A DNA stretch of 20,972 nt from an uncultured Collinsella sp. Lineage in GTDB: Bacteria; Actinomycetota; Coriobacteriia; Coriobacteriales; Coriobacteriaceae. Below, in pieces: positions 7,221 through 14,175 of this stretch (positions are counted from its first letter, which is position 1; the number at the start of each line of letters is the position of its first letter). The notes below the pieces were generated by a model. That model worked only from the letters and a program-made list of their open reading frames with translations. It was not told where the DNA came from and did no database searches. Made by a program: the position numbers and the translations under genes. The stretch lies in assembly GCA_902494625.1 (NCBI GenBank), contig CABUUB010000029.1, positions 1 through 20,972 on the forward strand, read 5' to 3'.

Positions 7221-7260
7221 GGCAAACGCCGGGCCACCTAATGGTTGTCCAGCGTTTGCC
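7221..7260. terminator. Hairpin between the convergent small gene and ABC permease
   Basis: GGCAAACGC (7221-7229) pairs perfectly with GCGTTTGCC (7252-7260), and the interior 7231-7250 adds further pairs (GGGCCACC against GGTTGTCC). On the minus strand it is followed by CTCGTTTTGC. It could stop transcripts arriving from both sides. Confidence 0.6.
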
Positions 7261-7304
7261 CAAATAAAACCTGCCAAAATAAACCTGTCCCTTTTTTGCA
7301 GGTT
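7255..7304 (-). repeat. 50-bp repeat, copy B; likely terminator of the ABC exporter
   Basis: This copy matches 47 of 48 bases of copy A (1181-1228). The one substitution (7297) breaks a pair in the right arm. As at copy A, the right arm overlaps the stop codon of a minus-strand gene (TAA at 7303-7305), and the minus-strand reading gives hairpin then TTTTATTT. Confidence 0.8.
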
Positions 7305-10080
7305 ACTCGGCGCTTTTGAGGGCGCCGACCATGTCGATCTTGTTGAGGGTACGATTGGTGGCGAGGTTGACGATAAACGTAAAGCCAAAGGAAAGCACCA
7401 CGGCGAGCACGTAGCTTAGCGGCTCGACCTCAACATCAAAGTACAGCGACGGCATCTGCAGGATGTACGTGAAGCTCTCGGCCAGCAAGCCGCCAAGCGG
7501 CACGCCCAGTGCGGCGCCAATCGCCGTGAGAATCAACGTCTCCTTGTTGACGTAGTGGTGCACCTCGCCACGGCGGAAGCCCAGCACCTTGATGGTCGCC
7601 AGCTCGCGCTCGCGCTCCGAAATGTTGGTGTTGGACAGCGTAAACACCACCACAAACGACAGGCACGCCGCCATAAAGGTCACGAGCACCACGACAGAAT
7701 TGATAATCGTAAAGTTCGCCTCGTAGTTCTGCCAATGTTCGGCCGTGCTCGAGATGGTGAGCCAACCGTCGCTCTTAATCTTCTTGCTAAACGCAATCTG
7801 GTCAGAAGATGAGCCCTTAAGCAGTACAAAGACGCCGTTAAGGCGTGCGCTGCGACCGAACGCGCGCTCATAGGTGCCCTGCGTCATGTAAAGCGTGTTG
7901 CCCAGATAGTTAAGCGAAATGTCACTGACTTTGACCTTGGCAACATTGAGCGACGAATCCTGGACGTGAGCCGTATCGCCCGGCTGAATCCCCAGCACCA
8001 GCTGTGAACTTTTGCTCAGATACACGTCTCCGTCACGTAAAGACAACGGTTCTTTGGACTCATCCTCCAGACGCACGTAATCGCCCAAGTCAGCCATGCG
8101 GTCATCGGGCACCACGATCAGCTGCACGGTCTCGCTCTTGCCGCCAAACGTAAAGGTGACGTTGTCGGTCATAATCGGCAGCGTCGAAGTCACGGTCACG
8201 TTGGAATCATTGGCCGCGCTGCGCTCATCCAACGCCGCGCACGTCTGCGAAAAATCGTCGGGATTGGCGACCGCCAGCAAGTCATAGCGCGTGATATGCC
8301 CGTACTGTTTGGGCGAAAGCGCCACCGACGTGTCACGGATACCCATACCGCAGATCACGAGCGCCGTGCAGCCGGCGATACCGAAGATGGTCATAAAGGC
8401 GCGCTTTTTGTAGCGGAACAGGTTACGCGCCGCTACCTTGTTCAAAAAGCCCATGCGGCGCCAGATAAAGCCGATGCGCTCGAGCAGAATGCGCGAGCCG
8501 GCGCGCGGGGCCTTGGGACGCATAAGCGAGGCCGGGGTCTCGGCCATCTCGTGGCGGCAGGCGATAATCGTAGCGCCCACCACGCCCACGGCAAACAGTG
8601 CCACCGAGACGATCGAAGACACGATGTCGTACGAAAGCAGCATCTGTGGCAGTGAGTACATGTCATCGAACACCGTAAACAGAAAGAGCGGCAGGCCAAT
8701 AAAGCCGATGATATTGCCGAGCACGCCGCCGATCAGACACGCCCACAGCGCGTAGTCCACGTATTTGGACAGGATGCGCCCGCGCGAATAACCGAGCGCC
8801 TTATACAGGCCAATGAGTGTGCGCTCCTCCTCGACCATGCGCGTGGCGGTGGTAAGGCTGATGAGCACGGCGACGATAAAGAAGATGAACGGGAACACCG
8901 TGGCGATAGCCTCAATTGACGAGCTATCGCTCTCCACGCTCGAGTAGCTTGCGATATTGCCGCGGTCCTGGATGTACCAGGTGCATTCACCAAGGTCAGA
9001 GAGCTCGGCGCGGGCATCGGCAAACTGCTGGTCGGCGGCGGCACGGCGCTGGTCCAGGTCGGCTTGCGCCTGCGCACGCTCGTCGCTGCCCTCGGCCATG
9101 CGATTGATGTTGTCCTGCTCAATCCCAAAGATCATATTCGCCTGGCGCTCGGCCGCATCCAAGCTTGCCGGCGTGTCGACCGTCAGTTCCTGAGCGCGCG
9201 CCTTCTCACGCTCCTCGCGGATCTTCTCGATATTGCCCTTGACCTCATTGATCTTTGCCGCGTAGGAATCCGAATAGGAGTTGAGGCTCTTGGCTCCCTC
9301 GACGATCACGTGGACCGCGGAGTAGGAAGAAGATGTCGCGGCGTCCTCGCTCACATAGAACTTATAGTCCGCCGCCGAAGCAGCGCGAAAGGCGTTGACG
9401 GTCGAGTCGGAACTTACATCAGTGGGGTCAAGGACCTCAGCCGTAATGGTGTAATCACCCGCGGCAAACTGATCCTTGGCGCTTTGATTGGACGAGCTCG
9501 CGTCATTGGCGGCAAAACTCACCGTATCGCCGATTTTCTTACCCGATGCCTTCAGGAACTTCGAAGTCACCGCGACCTCGCCGGCGCTCTCGGGCAAATC
9601 GCCGCTCACCAGCACCGGTTGATCGATGTTCTCCTTGGAGAGACTCTGCACGACCACGCGCTCGCGCGTTGTACCCACGGCGGTGTAGGCGGTCTCGGTG
9701 TAGATGCCCTCGACCGTCTCGACACCATCGACCTCTTGGATGGCGGCGAGATCATCGTCGGTCAGGCCATAGGTCGACTGGACGTTGATATCGTAGACAT
9801 TCTGCTGGTCAAAGTAGGCGTCGACCGAATCGCACAGATCCTCGCAGCCCGCCTTAAGACCGCACATCACACTCACGCCGAGCGCGGTGATGACCACAAT
9901 GGACAGGAAGCGCTTAAGGCTGCCTCGGATTGTGCGGTAGATGCCACGGCGAAAAACCGTCGGCACCATATCGTTTGAGCTTTGAGCGGTACGGTAGGTC
10001 GTAAACTCCCGGTCGCGCTCCGCGTGCTTAGCATCGCCGGTTTGGCTGTTTTGGCGGTCCTGGTCCATGGGCGCTACCAC
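7303..10080 (-). CDS. ABC transporter permease, FtsX/MacB family
   Basis: The 925-residue membrane protein is the permease of an ABC exporter or mechanotransmission complex. There is an N-terminal membrane helix (about 57-78), then a large extracytoplasmic region (about 80-390) with a charged, Ala/Glu/Arg-rich coiled-coil stretch (about 285-365). A first FtsX domain with three helices follows (about 395-525), with the typical RTLIGLYKALGYSRGRI loop. A further helix (about 560) leads to a second extracytoplasmic region, and a second FtsX domain ends the protein (about 795-915, with ELATIKVLGFRRGEV). This is the duplicated layout of large Gram-positive FtsX-type permeases. GTG at 10080 overlaps the ATPase end by seven bases, which implies translational coupling; ATG 10068 is an alternative start. 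The substrate is unknown. Confidence 0.88.
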   Translation of the reverse strand: MVAPMDQDRQNSQTGDAKHAERDREFTTYRTAQSSNDMVPTVFRRGIYRTIRGSLKRFLSIVVITALGVSVMCGLKAGCEDLCDSVDAYFDQQNVYDINVQSTYGLTDDDLAAIQEVDGVETVEGIYTETAYTAVGTTRERVVVQSLSKENIDQPVLVSGDLPESAGEVAVTSKFLKASGKKIGDTVSFAANDASSSNQSAKDQFAAGDYTITAEVLDPTDVSSDSTVNAFRAASAADYKFYVSEDAATSSSYSAVHVIVEGAKSLNSYSDSYAAKINEVKGNIEKIREEREKARAQELTVDTPASLDAAERQANMIFGIEQDNINRMAEGSDERAQAQADLDQRRAAADQQFADARAELSDLGECTWYIQDRGNIASYSSVESDSSSIEAIATVFPFIFFIVAVLISLTTATRMVEEERTLIGLYKALGYSRGRILSKYVDYALWACLIGGVLGNIIGFIGLPLFLFTVFDDMYSLPQMLLSYDIVSSIVSVALFAVGVVGATIIACRHEMAETPASLMRPKAPRAGSRILLERIGFIWRRMGFLNKVAARNLFRYKKRAFMTIFGIAGCTALVICGMGIRDTSVALSPKQYGHITRYDLLAVANPDDFSQTCAALDERSAANDSNVTVTSTLPIMTDNVTFTFGGKSETVQLIVVPDDRMADLGDYVRLEDESKEPLSLRDGDVYLSKSSQLVLGIQPGDTAHVQDSSLNVAKVKVSDISLNYLGNTLYMTQGTYERAFGRSARLNGVFVLLKGSSSDQIAFSKKIKSDGWLTISSTAEHWQNYEANFTIINSVVVLVTFMAACLSFVVVFTLSNTNISERERELATIKVLGFRRGEVHHYVNKETLILTAIGAALGVPLGGLLAESFTYILQMPSLYFDVEVEPLSYVLAVVLSFGFTFIVNLATNRTLNKIDMVGALKSAE

Positions 10081-10775
10081 TCGATCGTCTCAATAGGCAC
10101 GGGATTTTGCTGGACCGTCTCGCTCTCCACGCGGCCGCTCTTAAAGCGGATCAGGCGATCGGCCATGGGCGCCAACGCAGAGTTGTGGGTGATGATAATG
10201 ACCGTAATGCCCTGCTTGCGGCAGGTATCCTGCAGCAGCTGCAAGATCTGCTTGCCGGTTTTGTAGTCAAGCGCGCCCGTGGGCTCGTCGCACAGAAGCA
10301 GCTTGGGATTCTTGGCCAGTGCGCGGGCGATGGACACGCGCTGCTGCTCGCCGCCCGAAAGCTGCGCCGGAAAGTTGGCGAGGCGTTCACCCAGGCCGAC
10401 CTGGCGAAGCGTTTGCTCGGCATCGAGCGAGTCGGGGCAGATTTGCGCCGCGAGCTCGACGTTTTCGAGGGCCGTCAGGTTGGGGACCAGATTGTAGAAC
10501 TGAAAGACAAAGCCAACATCGGCGCGGCGGTATTCCACGAGCTGCGCCTCGTTGGCGGAGCTCACGTCGCGCCCGTCCACCGTTACGGTGCCGGAGGTTA
10601 CCGTGTCCATACCGCCCAGGATGTTGAGCGCCGTGGTCTTGCCGGCACCCGAAGCGCCCAGGATAATGGCGAGCTCACCGCGCTCGACCGTAAAACTCGC
10701 GCCGTCGAGCGCGTGAATGCGGGCGTCGCCCTCGCCGTATGCCTTGATGACGTCTTTGAATTCGATATAAGCCAT
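10074..10775 (-). CDS. ABC transporter ATP-binding protein (LolD/MacB-type)
   Basis: The 233-residue cytoplasmic ATPase powers the permease encoded directly downstream. Walker A is GASGAGKTT (40-48), the Q-loop region is FVFQFYNLVPNLTALENVEL, the signature is LSGGEQQRVSIARAL, Walker B is LLLCDEPTGALD, and the switch histidine is in IIITHN. The sequence fits the MacB/LolD/FtsE branch, which pairs with FtsX-like permeases in export of lipoproteins, peptides or antibiotics. ATG at 10775 follows GGGAAC. The overlap with the permease shows an operon. No sensor kinase or regulator lies beside it, so it is not obviously a bacitracin-type BceAB module. Confidence 0.93.
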   Translation of the reverse strand: MAYIEFKDVIKAYGEGDARIHALDGASFTVERGELAIILGASGAGKTTALNILGGMDTVTSGTVTVDGRDVSSANEAQLVEYRRADVGFVFQFYNLVPNLTALENVELAAQICPDSLDAEQTLRQVGLGERLANFPAQLSGGEQQRVSIARALAKNPKLLLCDEPTGALDYKTGKQILQLLQDTCRKQGITVIIITHNSALAPMADRLIRFKSGRVESETVQQNPVPIETIEW

Positions 10776-10831
10776 CGATCGGTTCCCATCTGGTCGGATA
10801 ACTCTTTAGTATTACCCATTTCGCACCGACC

Positions 10832-10863
10832 AAAAAGGGACAGGTTCATTTTGGCAGGTTTTA
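10832..10863 (+). repeat. Dispersed repeat, copy C (inverted orientation)
   Basis: The reverse complement matches bases 1189-1220 at 31 of 32 positions. Unlike copies A and B, one hairpin arm is degenerate (only CCAAAA/TTTTGG can pair) and the copy lies upstream of a gene rather than at a stop codon. It separates the ABC operon from the GyrI-like gene. Confidence 0.75.
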
Positions 10864-10976
10864 TATGGGGAAACGGCAACCATAGATGAGGCACCGGAAA
10901 GGCAGAGAAATCATCGACGGGGTCAGGCCGACCGCCAAACACAACGCACGCATCTCTATCTGTCAGCAAAATCATT

Positions 10977-10990
10977 CGAACAACTGTTCG
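10977..10990. promoter_or_regulatory. LexA (SOS) box
   Basis: CGAACAACTGTTCG fits CGAAC-N4-GTTCG, the core of LexA boxes in Gram-positive bacteria. With flanks, TCGAAC-N4-GTTCGT matches 11 of 12 defined bases of the mycobacterial consensus. It ends 56 bases before the GyrI-like ATG, and two overlapping TATGAT hexamers (10995-11000 and 11000-11005) lie directly downstream. A bound repressor would therefore cover the promoter. Confidence 0.75.
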
Positions 10991-11046
10991 TTTCTATGAT
11001 ATGATTCCGTCATCCAAGCAGGCCAATACGCAGAAAGGCGGCCAAC

Positions 11047-11685
11047 ATGGCGTTCGACTTTAAGAAGGAATGCAAGGAGCTCTACAAACCTGCAAGCAAG
11101 CCGAGTATCGTAACTGTCCCGCCTATGAGCTACGTTGCCGTTCGCGGAAAGGGCGACCCAAATACCGAAGGTGGCGAGTATCAAAACGCCCTGCCGCTGC
11201 TTTACGGCATCGCCTATACCGTCAAGATGTCGAAGAAAGGCTCAAGGAGTATCGAGGGCTATTTCGACTTTGTGGTACCGCCGCTCGAGGGTTTCTGGTG
11301 GCAAGACTCCCCGAGCGGCGACATCGATTATGTACGCAAGGACGATTTCAACTTTATCTCGTGCATCCGCCTGCCCGATTTCGTCACCCGAGATGACTTT
11401 GACTGGGCAGTCGTGGAAGCCACGACCAAAAAGAAACTGGACTTTTCTGCCGTCGAGCTGCTTAAAGTTGACGAGGGTCTCTGCGTTCAATGCATGCACA
11501 CCGGTCCCTACGACAACGAACCGGCGACCGTAGACGCTATGCATGAATACACGACCGAGCAGGGCTATGTCCCCGACTTCTCAGACACCCGTTTACATCA
11601 CGAAATCTATCTCTCCGATCCACGCAAGTGTGCGCCGGAGAAACTTAAAACTGTGGTCCGTCATCCTATCAAGCGCGCTGAATAG
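11047..11685 (+). CDS. GyrI-like small-molecule-binding domain protein, predicted SOS-regulated
   Basis: This 212-residue cytosolic protein belongs to the GyrI-like (SbmC/BmrR ligand-binding, SHS2-fold) group. The N-terminal FDFKKECKELYKPASKPSIV and PPMSYVAVRGKGDPN segments, the EGYFDFVVPPLEGFWW core and the C-terminal LHHEIYLSDPRKCAPEKLKTVVRHPIK are typical of the long standalone Gram-positive form. The aromatic Glu/Trp-rich core suggests a ligand pocket. There is no DNA-binding domain, so it is not a transcription factor by itself. By family knowledge, relatives sequester or modify drugs, or in E. coli inhibit gyrase. A near-consensus LexA box overlaps its promoter region, so induction by DNA damage is likely. 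A methyltransferase for DNA repair lies nearby. Confidence 0.85.
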   Translation: MAFDFKKECKELYKPASKPSIVTVPPMSYVAVRGKGDPNTEGGEYQNALPLLYGIAYTVKMSKKGSRSIEGYFDFVVPPLEGFWWQDSPSGDIDYVRKDDFNFISCIRLPDFVTRDDFDWAVVEATTKKKLDFSAVELLKVDEGLCVQCMHTGPYDNEPATVDAMHEYTTEQGYVPDFSDTRLHHEIYLSDPRKCAPEKLKTVVRHPIKRAE

Positions 11686-11757
11686 CGTGGGGCGCCGTCC
11701 CGCGCATCAGGTTTTAGTCCAGGCAATCAGCCGCTCCAAGGTCATCTGGCAGCTTCC

Positions 11758-11784
11758 TTGACGCAGGTCATCGTATCTTATAAT
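11758..11784 (+). promoter_or_regulatory. Promoter of the truncated Abi-like gene
   Basis: TTGACG (11758-11763) and a perfect TATAAT (11779-11784) are separated by 15 bp. That spacing is shorter than optimal, but both hexamers are good. Transcription would start near 11791 and give a leader of about 65 bases. Confidence 0.6.
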
Positions 11785-11790
11785 TTTATG

Positions 11791-11855
11791 TCTCTAAAGC
11801 TGGAAAGCCTCTCAACGATGCGCAACTCCAGCTCTTTTTATATCAAGAGGCTTAA
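11791..11855 (+). ncRNA. Structured leader RNA upstream of the Abi_2/AbiF remnant
   Basis: Two stems interlock in the order A-B-A'-B'. AGCTGGA (11798-11804) pairs with TCCAGCT (11827-11833), followed by CTTTTT (11834-11839) as in a terminator. AAGCCTCT (11805-11812) pairs with AGAGGCTT (11846-11853), which hides the AAGAGG ribosome-binding site. The stems are either mutually exclusive (terminator versus blocked site) or form a pseudoknot. Genes of the AbiF type are known to travel with a small structured RNA (the abiF RNA motif). This leader is a candidate member or remnant, unverified. Confidence 0.45.
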
Positions 11856-12029
11856 ATGAAATACCAGAAGTCGTGGATATCCATCAACGAACAGATAGCA
11901 CTATTGACAGAAAACAAGGGTCTTAAGTGCTCTGATCAAAGCGAACTCGAGCGAGCTTTGGTCGAAGTCGGCTACTTCAGGCAAAGTACTCGAGCGTTAC
12001 TCCTCGTACGCACCCTCGAGCCGAAGTAG
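11856..12029 (+). pseudogene. Truncated Abi_2/AbiF-like abortive-infection protein, N-terminal fragment
   Basis: The frame encodes 57 residues. The first 44 or so (MKYQKSWISINEQIALL, then GLKCSDQSELERALVEVGYFR) resemble the N-terminus of Abi_2 family proteins: K-x3-I-x-EQI-x-LL, then GL-x7-E-x-ALxxVGYFR. Full-length members have roughly 300 residues and RNase-related HEPN-like motifs further on, none of which are here. After GYFR the frame reads into unrelated sequence, ends at 12029 and overlaps the 3' end of the methyltransferase gene by 33 bases on the other strand. A promoter and an AAGAGG site remain. It is probably the debris of a defence gene, with the break near 11980-11996. A functional micro-protein is less likely. 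Confidence 0.6.
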
Positions 12030-12575
12030 CCACTCCTTGCGGTCGAGCCCGCCGGCATATCCGTTGAGCGAACCATCGGCGGCAACCACGCGATGGCACG
12101 GCACAATAATCGAAATGGGATTACGCGCGACCGCGGCCCCCACGGCACGGGGAGACACAACGGGTGCTTCGTTTCCCAGTACACGATGTCGAGCCGCAAC
12201 ACGCTGGGCGATCTCGCCATACGTAGCGACCTCGCCACGCGGAATAGAAAGCAGCTCGTACCAAACTTCACGCTGAAACGCCGTACCAATCAAATGCAAC
12301 GGCGGCGTAAACCGAGGTTCCTGCCCTGCAAAATAAGCATTCAGCCAAGCCCAGGAACGCTCAAGCACCGAAGACGCCGCACCATTTGCAGGACTCACCG
12401 ACGACATGCCGCCAGCACCAGAAACTGCATCGGCGCCTTCAACATGTTCGGGATCTTCTTTGAGAAGCGTGGAGCCAAAATGCTCCTGCCCCTCAAACCA
12501 AAGTCCCGTCAGACCGCGGCCATCAGCGGCAAGCAAGATTTCGCCCAAAGGCGAAGCAAACGTCGTCGTGACCAC
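11997..12575 (-). CDS. ogt: Methylated-DNA-[protein]-cysteine S-methyltransferase
   Basis: This 192-residue suicide DNA-repair protein transfers the methyl group from O6-methylguanine in DNA to its own cysteine. The active-site motif IIVPCHRVV (near residue 156) is intact. It is preceded by the helix-turn-helix recognition region (GEVATYGEIAQRV) and followed by GYAGGLDRKEWLLRLE. The N-terminal half opens MVTTTFASPLGEILLAADGRGL and has an Ala/Gly/Ser-rich insertion at about 38-62 that lengthens the usual linker. The start is GTG 12575, with AAAGGAG six bases upstream. Its 3' end overlaps the remnant defence gene by 33 bases. With the SOS-boxed gene next door, the area has a DNA-damage flavour, but no LexA box was seen before this gene. 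Confidence 0.93.
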   Translation of the reverse strand: MVTTTFASPLGEILLAADGRGLTGLWFEGQEHFGSTLLKEDPEHVEGADAVSGAGGMSSVSPANGAASSVLERSWAWLNAYFAGQEPRFTPPLHLIGTAFQREVWYELLSIPRGEVATYGEIAQRVAARHRVLGNEAPVVSPRAVGAAVARNPISIIVPCHRVVAADGSLNGYAGGLDRKEWLLRLEGAYEE

Positions 12576-12653
12576 CAGCGGCTCCTTTCAAAACTCCGCA
12601 ACATAATACCGCGAATTGTGCAGACAACCCCAATCGACCCCAAAGTCACCCAA

Positions 12654-12733
12654 GGCAGCAGGCGCAACGCGCCGCAGCTGCCGGCCGAGCCCCACAGCCC
12701 CCAAGGCGGCAGGCACGAAGTGCCGGGGCCGCC
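12654..12733. repeat. Tandem pair of two-tier hairpins, 51-bp period
   Basis: Hairpin 1 (12654-12682) has the outer stem GGCAGC/GCTGCC and the inner stem GGCGC/GCGCC with loop AAC. Hairpin 2 (12705-12733) has GGCGGC/GCCGCC and GGCAC/GTGCC with loop GAA. The copies share the lead-in CCCAAGG and an unpaired A between tiers. They differ by two compensatory base-pair swaps (A-T to G-C in the outer stem, G-C to A-T in the inner stem), which argues that the fold itself is maintained. Confidence 0.7.
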
Positions 12734-12834
12734 GCCGGGACCAGAGCCCGCAACAGCCGCGCGCCCCCACATCAGCCCAGCGGCCTCAACCAACAACGGC
12801 CCCATCGCAGGCCGCCTGCAGCAGCGTCACCGCA

Positions 12835-12963
12835 GGCGGGGGCCGGGCTTGGTTTTCAGAACACTCCGCAGACCAGTGTGGCGCCTTGTCCGCGGCTCCG
12901 AAGGAGCAGGACAAGGCGCCACACATGGTCGAGGACGTTCTGAAAACTAGCCCGGCCCCCGCC
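12835..12963. repeat. Giant nested palindrome 2, at the asd 3' end
   Basis: The outer arms pair 12835-12849 with 12949-12963 (15 bp perfect, GC-rich) and TTTTCAGAAC (12853-12862) with 12937-12946. After a collar, GACCA (12871-12875) pairs with 12926-12930, and a 16-bp perfect stem pairs 12876-12891 with 12909-12924. The apex is the hairpin GCTCC-GAA-GGAGC (12895-12907), the reverse complement of the apex of the element at 18263-18448. It ends 13 bases from the asd stop codon. Confidence 0.9.
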
Positions 12964-12975
12964 GGACAGGTCACA

Positions 12976-14001
12976 CTACTCGCAGAGCAGCTTAGCGATC
13001 TGGACGGCGTTGGTTGCCGCGCCCTTACGGATTTGGTCGCCGCAGCACCAGAAAGTGATGCCGCGCGCAGCCTCGGGGTTCGAAATGTCGCGGCGCACGC
13101 GACCGACCCAGATCAGGTCCTGGTCGGACGTATCCATCGGCATGGGGAAGCGATCGTGCGCATCCTCGGCGCTCATGTCGTCAACCAGCTTCACGCCCGG
13201 AGCGGCAGCCAGCGCAGCACGGGCCTCCTCAACCGTAATGTCGCGCTCAAACTCGAGCGTAATGCTCTCGGAGTGCGAGCGCAGCACGGGCACGCGCACG
13301 CAGGTGCAGTTCACGCGCAGCTCGGGCAGATGCATAATCTTGCGGCCCTCGTTTTGCAACTTCATCTCCTCGGAGGTAAAGCCCTCCTCCTTGACGCCGC
13401 CAATCTGCGGAATCAGGTTGCTCGCCAACTGGGCGGCAAATGCGCGCGGCTCGGGAATCTCCTCGCCACGGCCCAGGGCGGCCAGCTGAGCCTCGAGCTC
13501 GGCCATACCGGGAGCGCCAGCGCCCGAAGCTGCCTGATACGTGGACACGATCATACGCTTCACGCCGGCAAGCTGGTGCAGCGGCCAGGTGGGAACCAAG
13601 CCGATGATGGTCGCGCAATTTGGGTTGGCGATCAGACCGTGGTGCCACTTGATGTCGTCGGCATTGATCTCGGGCACAACCAGCGGCACCTCGGGATCCA
13701 TGCGGAAGGCATGGCTGTTGTCGACCACGACGGCGCCGCGCTTGACGGCCTCGGGCAGCAGCTCCTTGGCGATATCGTCGCCGGCAGCGCCGAGTACGAT
13801 GTCGCAGCCCTCAAAGGCCTCGGGGCATGCCTCTTCGATCACAACCTGCTCGCCGCGGAACTCAGCGGTCTTGCCCGCAGAGCGCGCGCTCGCCAGCAGC
13901 TTGAGCTTACCGACCGGAAACTCCTGCTCGTTGAGGCACTCAAGCATCTGGGTGCCCACGGCTCCCGTCGCGCCCAAAATAGCAACCGTGTACTGTTTCA
14001 T
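12976..14001 (-). CDS. asd: Aspartate-semialdehyde dehydrogenase
   Basis: The 341-residue NADPH-dependent enzyme reduces aspartyl phosphate to aspartate 4-semialdehyde, the branch point to lysine and threonine/methionine. It has VAILGATGAVG at the N-terminus for nucleotide binding, the catalytic Cys129 in ANPNCATIIGLVP, QAASGAGAPG in the substrate site, and the RVPVLRSHSES segment carrying the active-site histidine. The start is ATG 14001, preceded by AAAGGGGGA; the 29 extra upstream residues in frame lack family similarity. It lies 174 bases downstream of lysC on the same strand, so the two supply consecutive steps. Hairpins between them may set different expression levels. Confidence 0.95.
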   Translation of the reverse strand: MKQYTVAILGATGAVGTQMLECLNEQEFPVGKLKLLASARSAGKTAEFRGEQVVIEEACPEAFEGCDIVLGAAGDDIAKELLPEAVKRGAVVVDNSHAFRMDPEVPLVVPEINADDIKWHHGLIANPNCATIIGLVPTWPLHQLAGVKRMIVSTYQAASGAGAPGMAELEAQLAALGRGEEIPEPRAFAAQLASNLIPQIGGVKEEGFTSEEMKLQNEGRKIMHLPELRVNCTCVRVPVLRSHSESITLEFERDITVEEARAALAAAPGVKLVDDMSAEDAHDRFPMPMDTSDQDLIWVGRVRRDISNPEAARGITFWCCGDQIRKGAATNAVQIAKLLCE

Positions 14002-14063
14002 GCTTCCCCCTTTAAAGGTTGTGGCTTTTGCCCGCACGCCGAGCAGGCCGATTATTGTTGCCA

Positions 14064-14095
14064 GTGTATACAAGAACGGGGCAGGCACGAAACCC
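14064..14095. terminator. GC-rich hairpin upstream of asd
   Basis: ACGGGGC and GCCCCGT flank a short loop within the sequence from about 14076 to 14102. On the minus strand the stem is followed by TCTTG, a weak tail. It could attenuate lysC read-through into asd. Coordinates are approximate. Confidence 0.35.
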
Positions 14096-14102
14096 GCCCC
14101 GT

Positions 14103-14124
14103 CGAAACGAAACCGAAACGAAAC
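14103..14124. repeat. Short tandem repeat CGAAACGAAAC x2
   Basis: Two copies of the 11-mer CGAAACGAAAC lie head to tail between lysC and asd. No function can be inferred. Confidence 0.55.
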
Positions 14125-14133
14125 GCCCCGCCG

Positions 14134-14163
14134 TAGATTTTTGAGGCGAGTCCCAAAAATCTA
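14134..14163 (-). terminator. Hairpin after lysC
   Basis: TAGATTTTTG (14134-14143) pairs perfectly with CAAAAATCTA (14154-14163) around a 10-base loop, 13 bases after the lysC stop codon. The T-run is inside the stem, so it is an atypical terminator or a 3'-end protector. Confidence 0.5.
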
Positions 14164-14175
14164 GCGAGATAGCAG

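Larger units (their letters stand above)
12576..12975. other. 400-bp gene-free stretch packed with hairpins
   Basis: No credible gene lies here; long open frames on either strand are low-complexity Pro/Arg/Gly products of extreme GC. It holds the ogt upstream region, two tandem covarying hairpins (12654-12733), an 8-bp hairpin CCGCCTGC/GCAGGCGG (12812-12819 with 12832-12839) and giant nested palindrome 2. Confidence 0.7.

Noticed and set aside
9064..9978. Plus-strand open frame of 304 codons inside the permease gene
   Set aside because: It is an antisense shadow; the permease frame has membrane helices and FtsX motifs.
12654..12839. CRISPR array
   Set aside because: There are only two imperfect copies, each itself a hairpin, with no uniform spacers and no cas genes nearby.
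12616..14136. Plus-strand open frame of 506 codons opposite asd
   Set aside because: It is the GC-rich antisense shadow of asd plus the palindromic gap, with no domain, no good start signal and Pro/Arg-rich composition.
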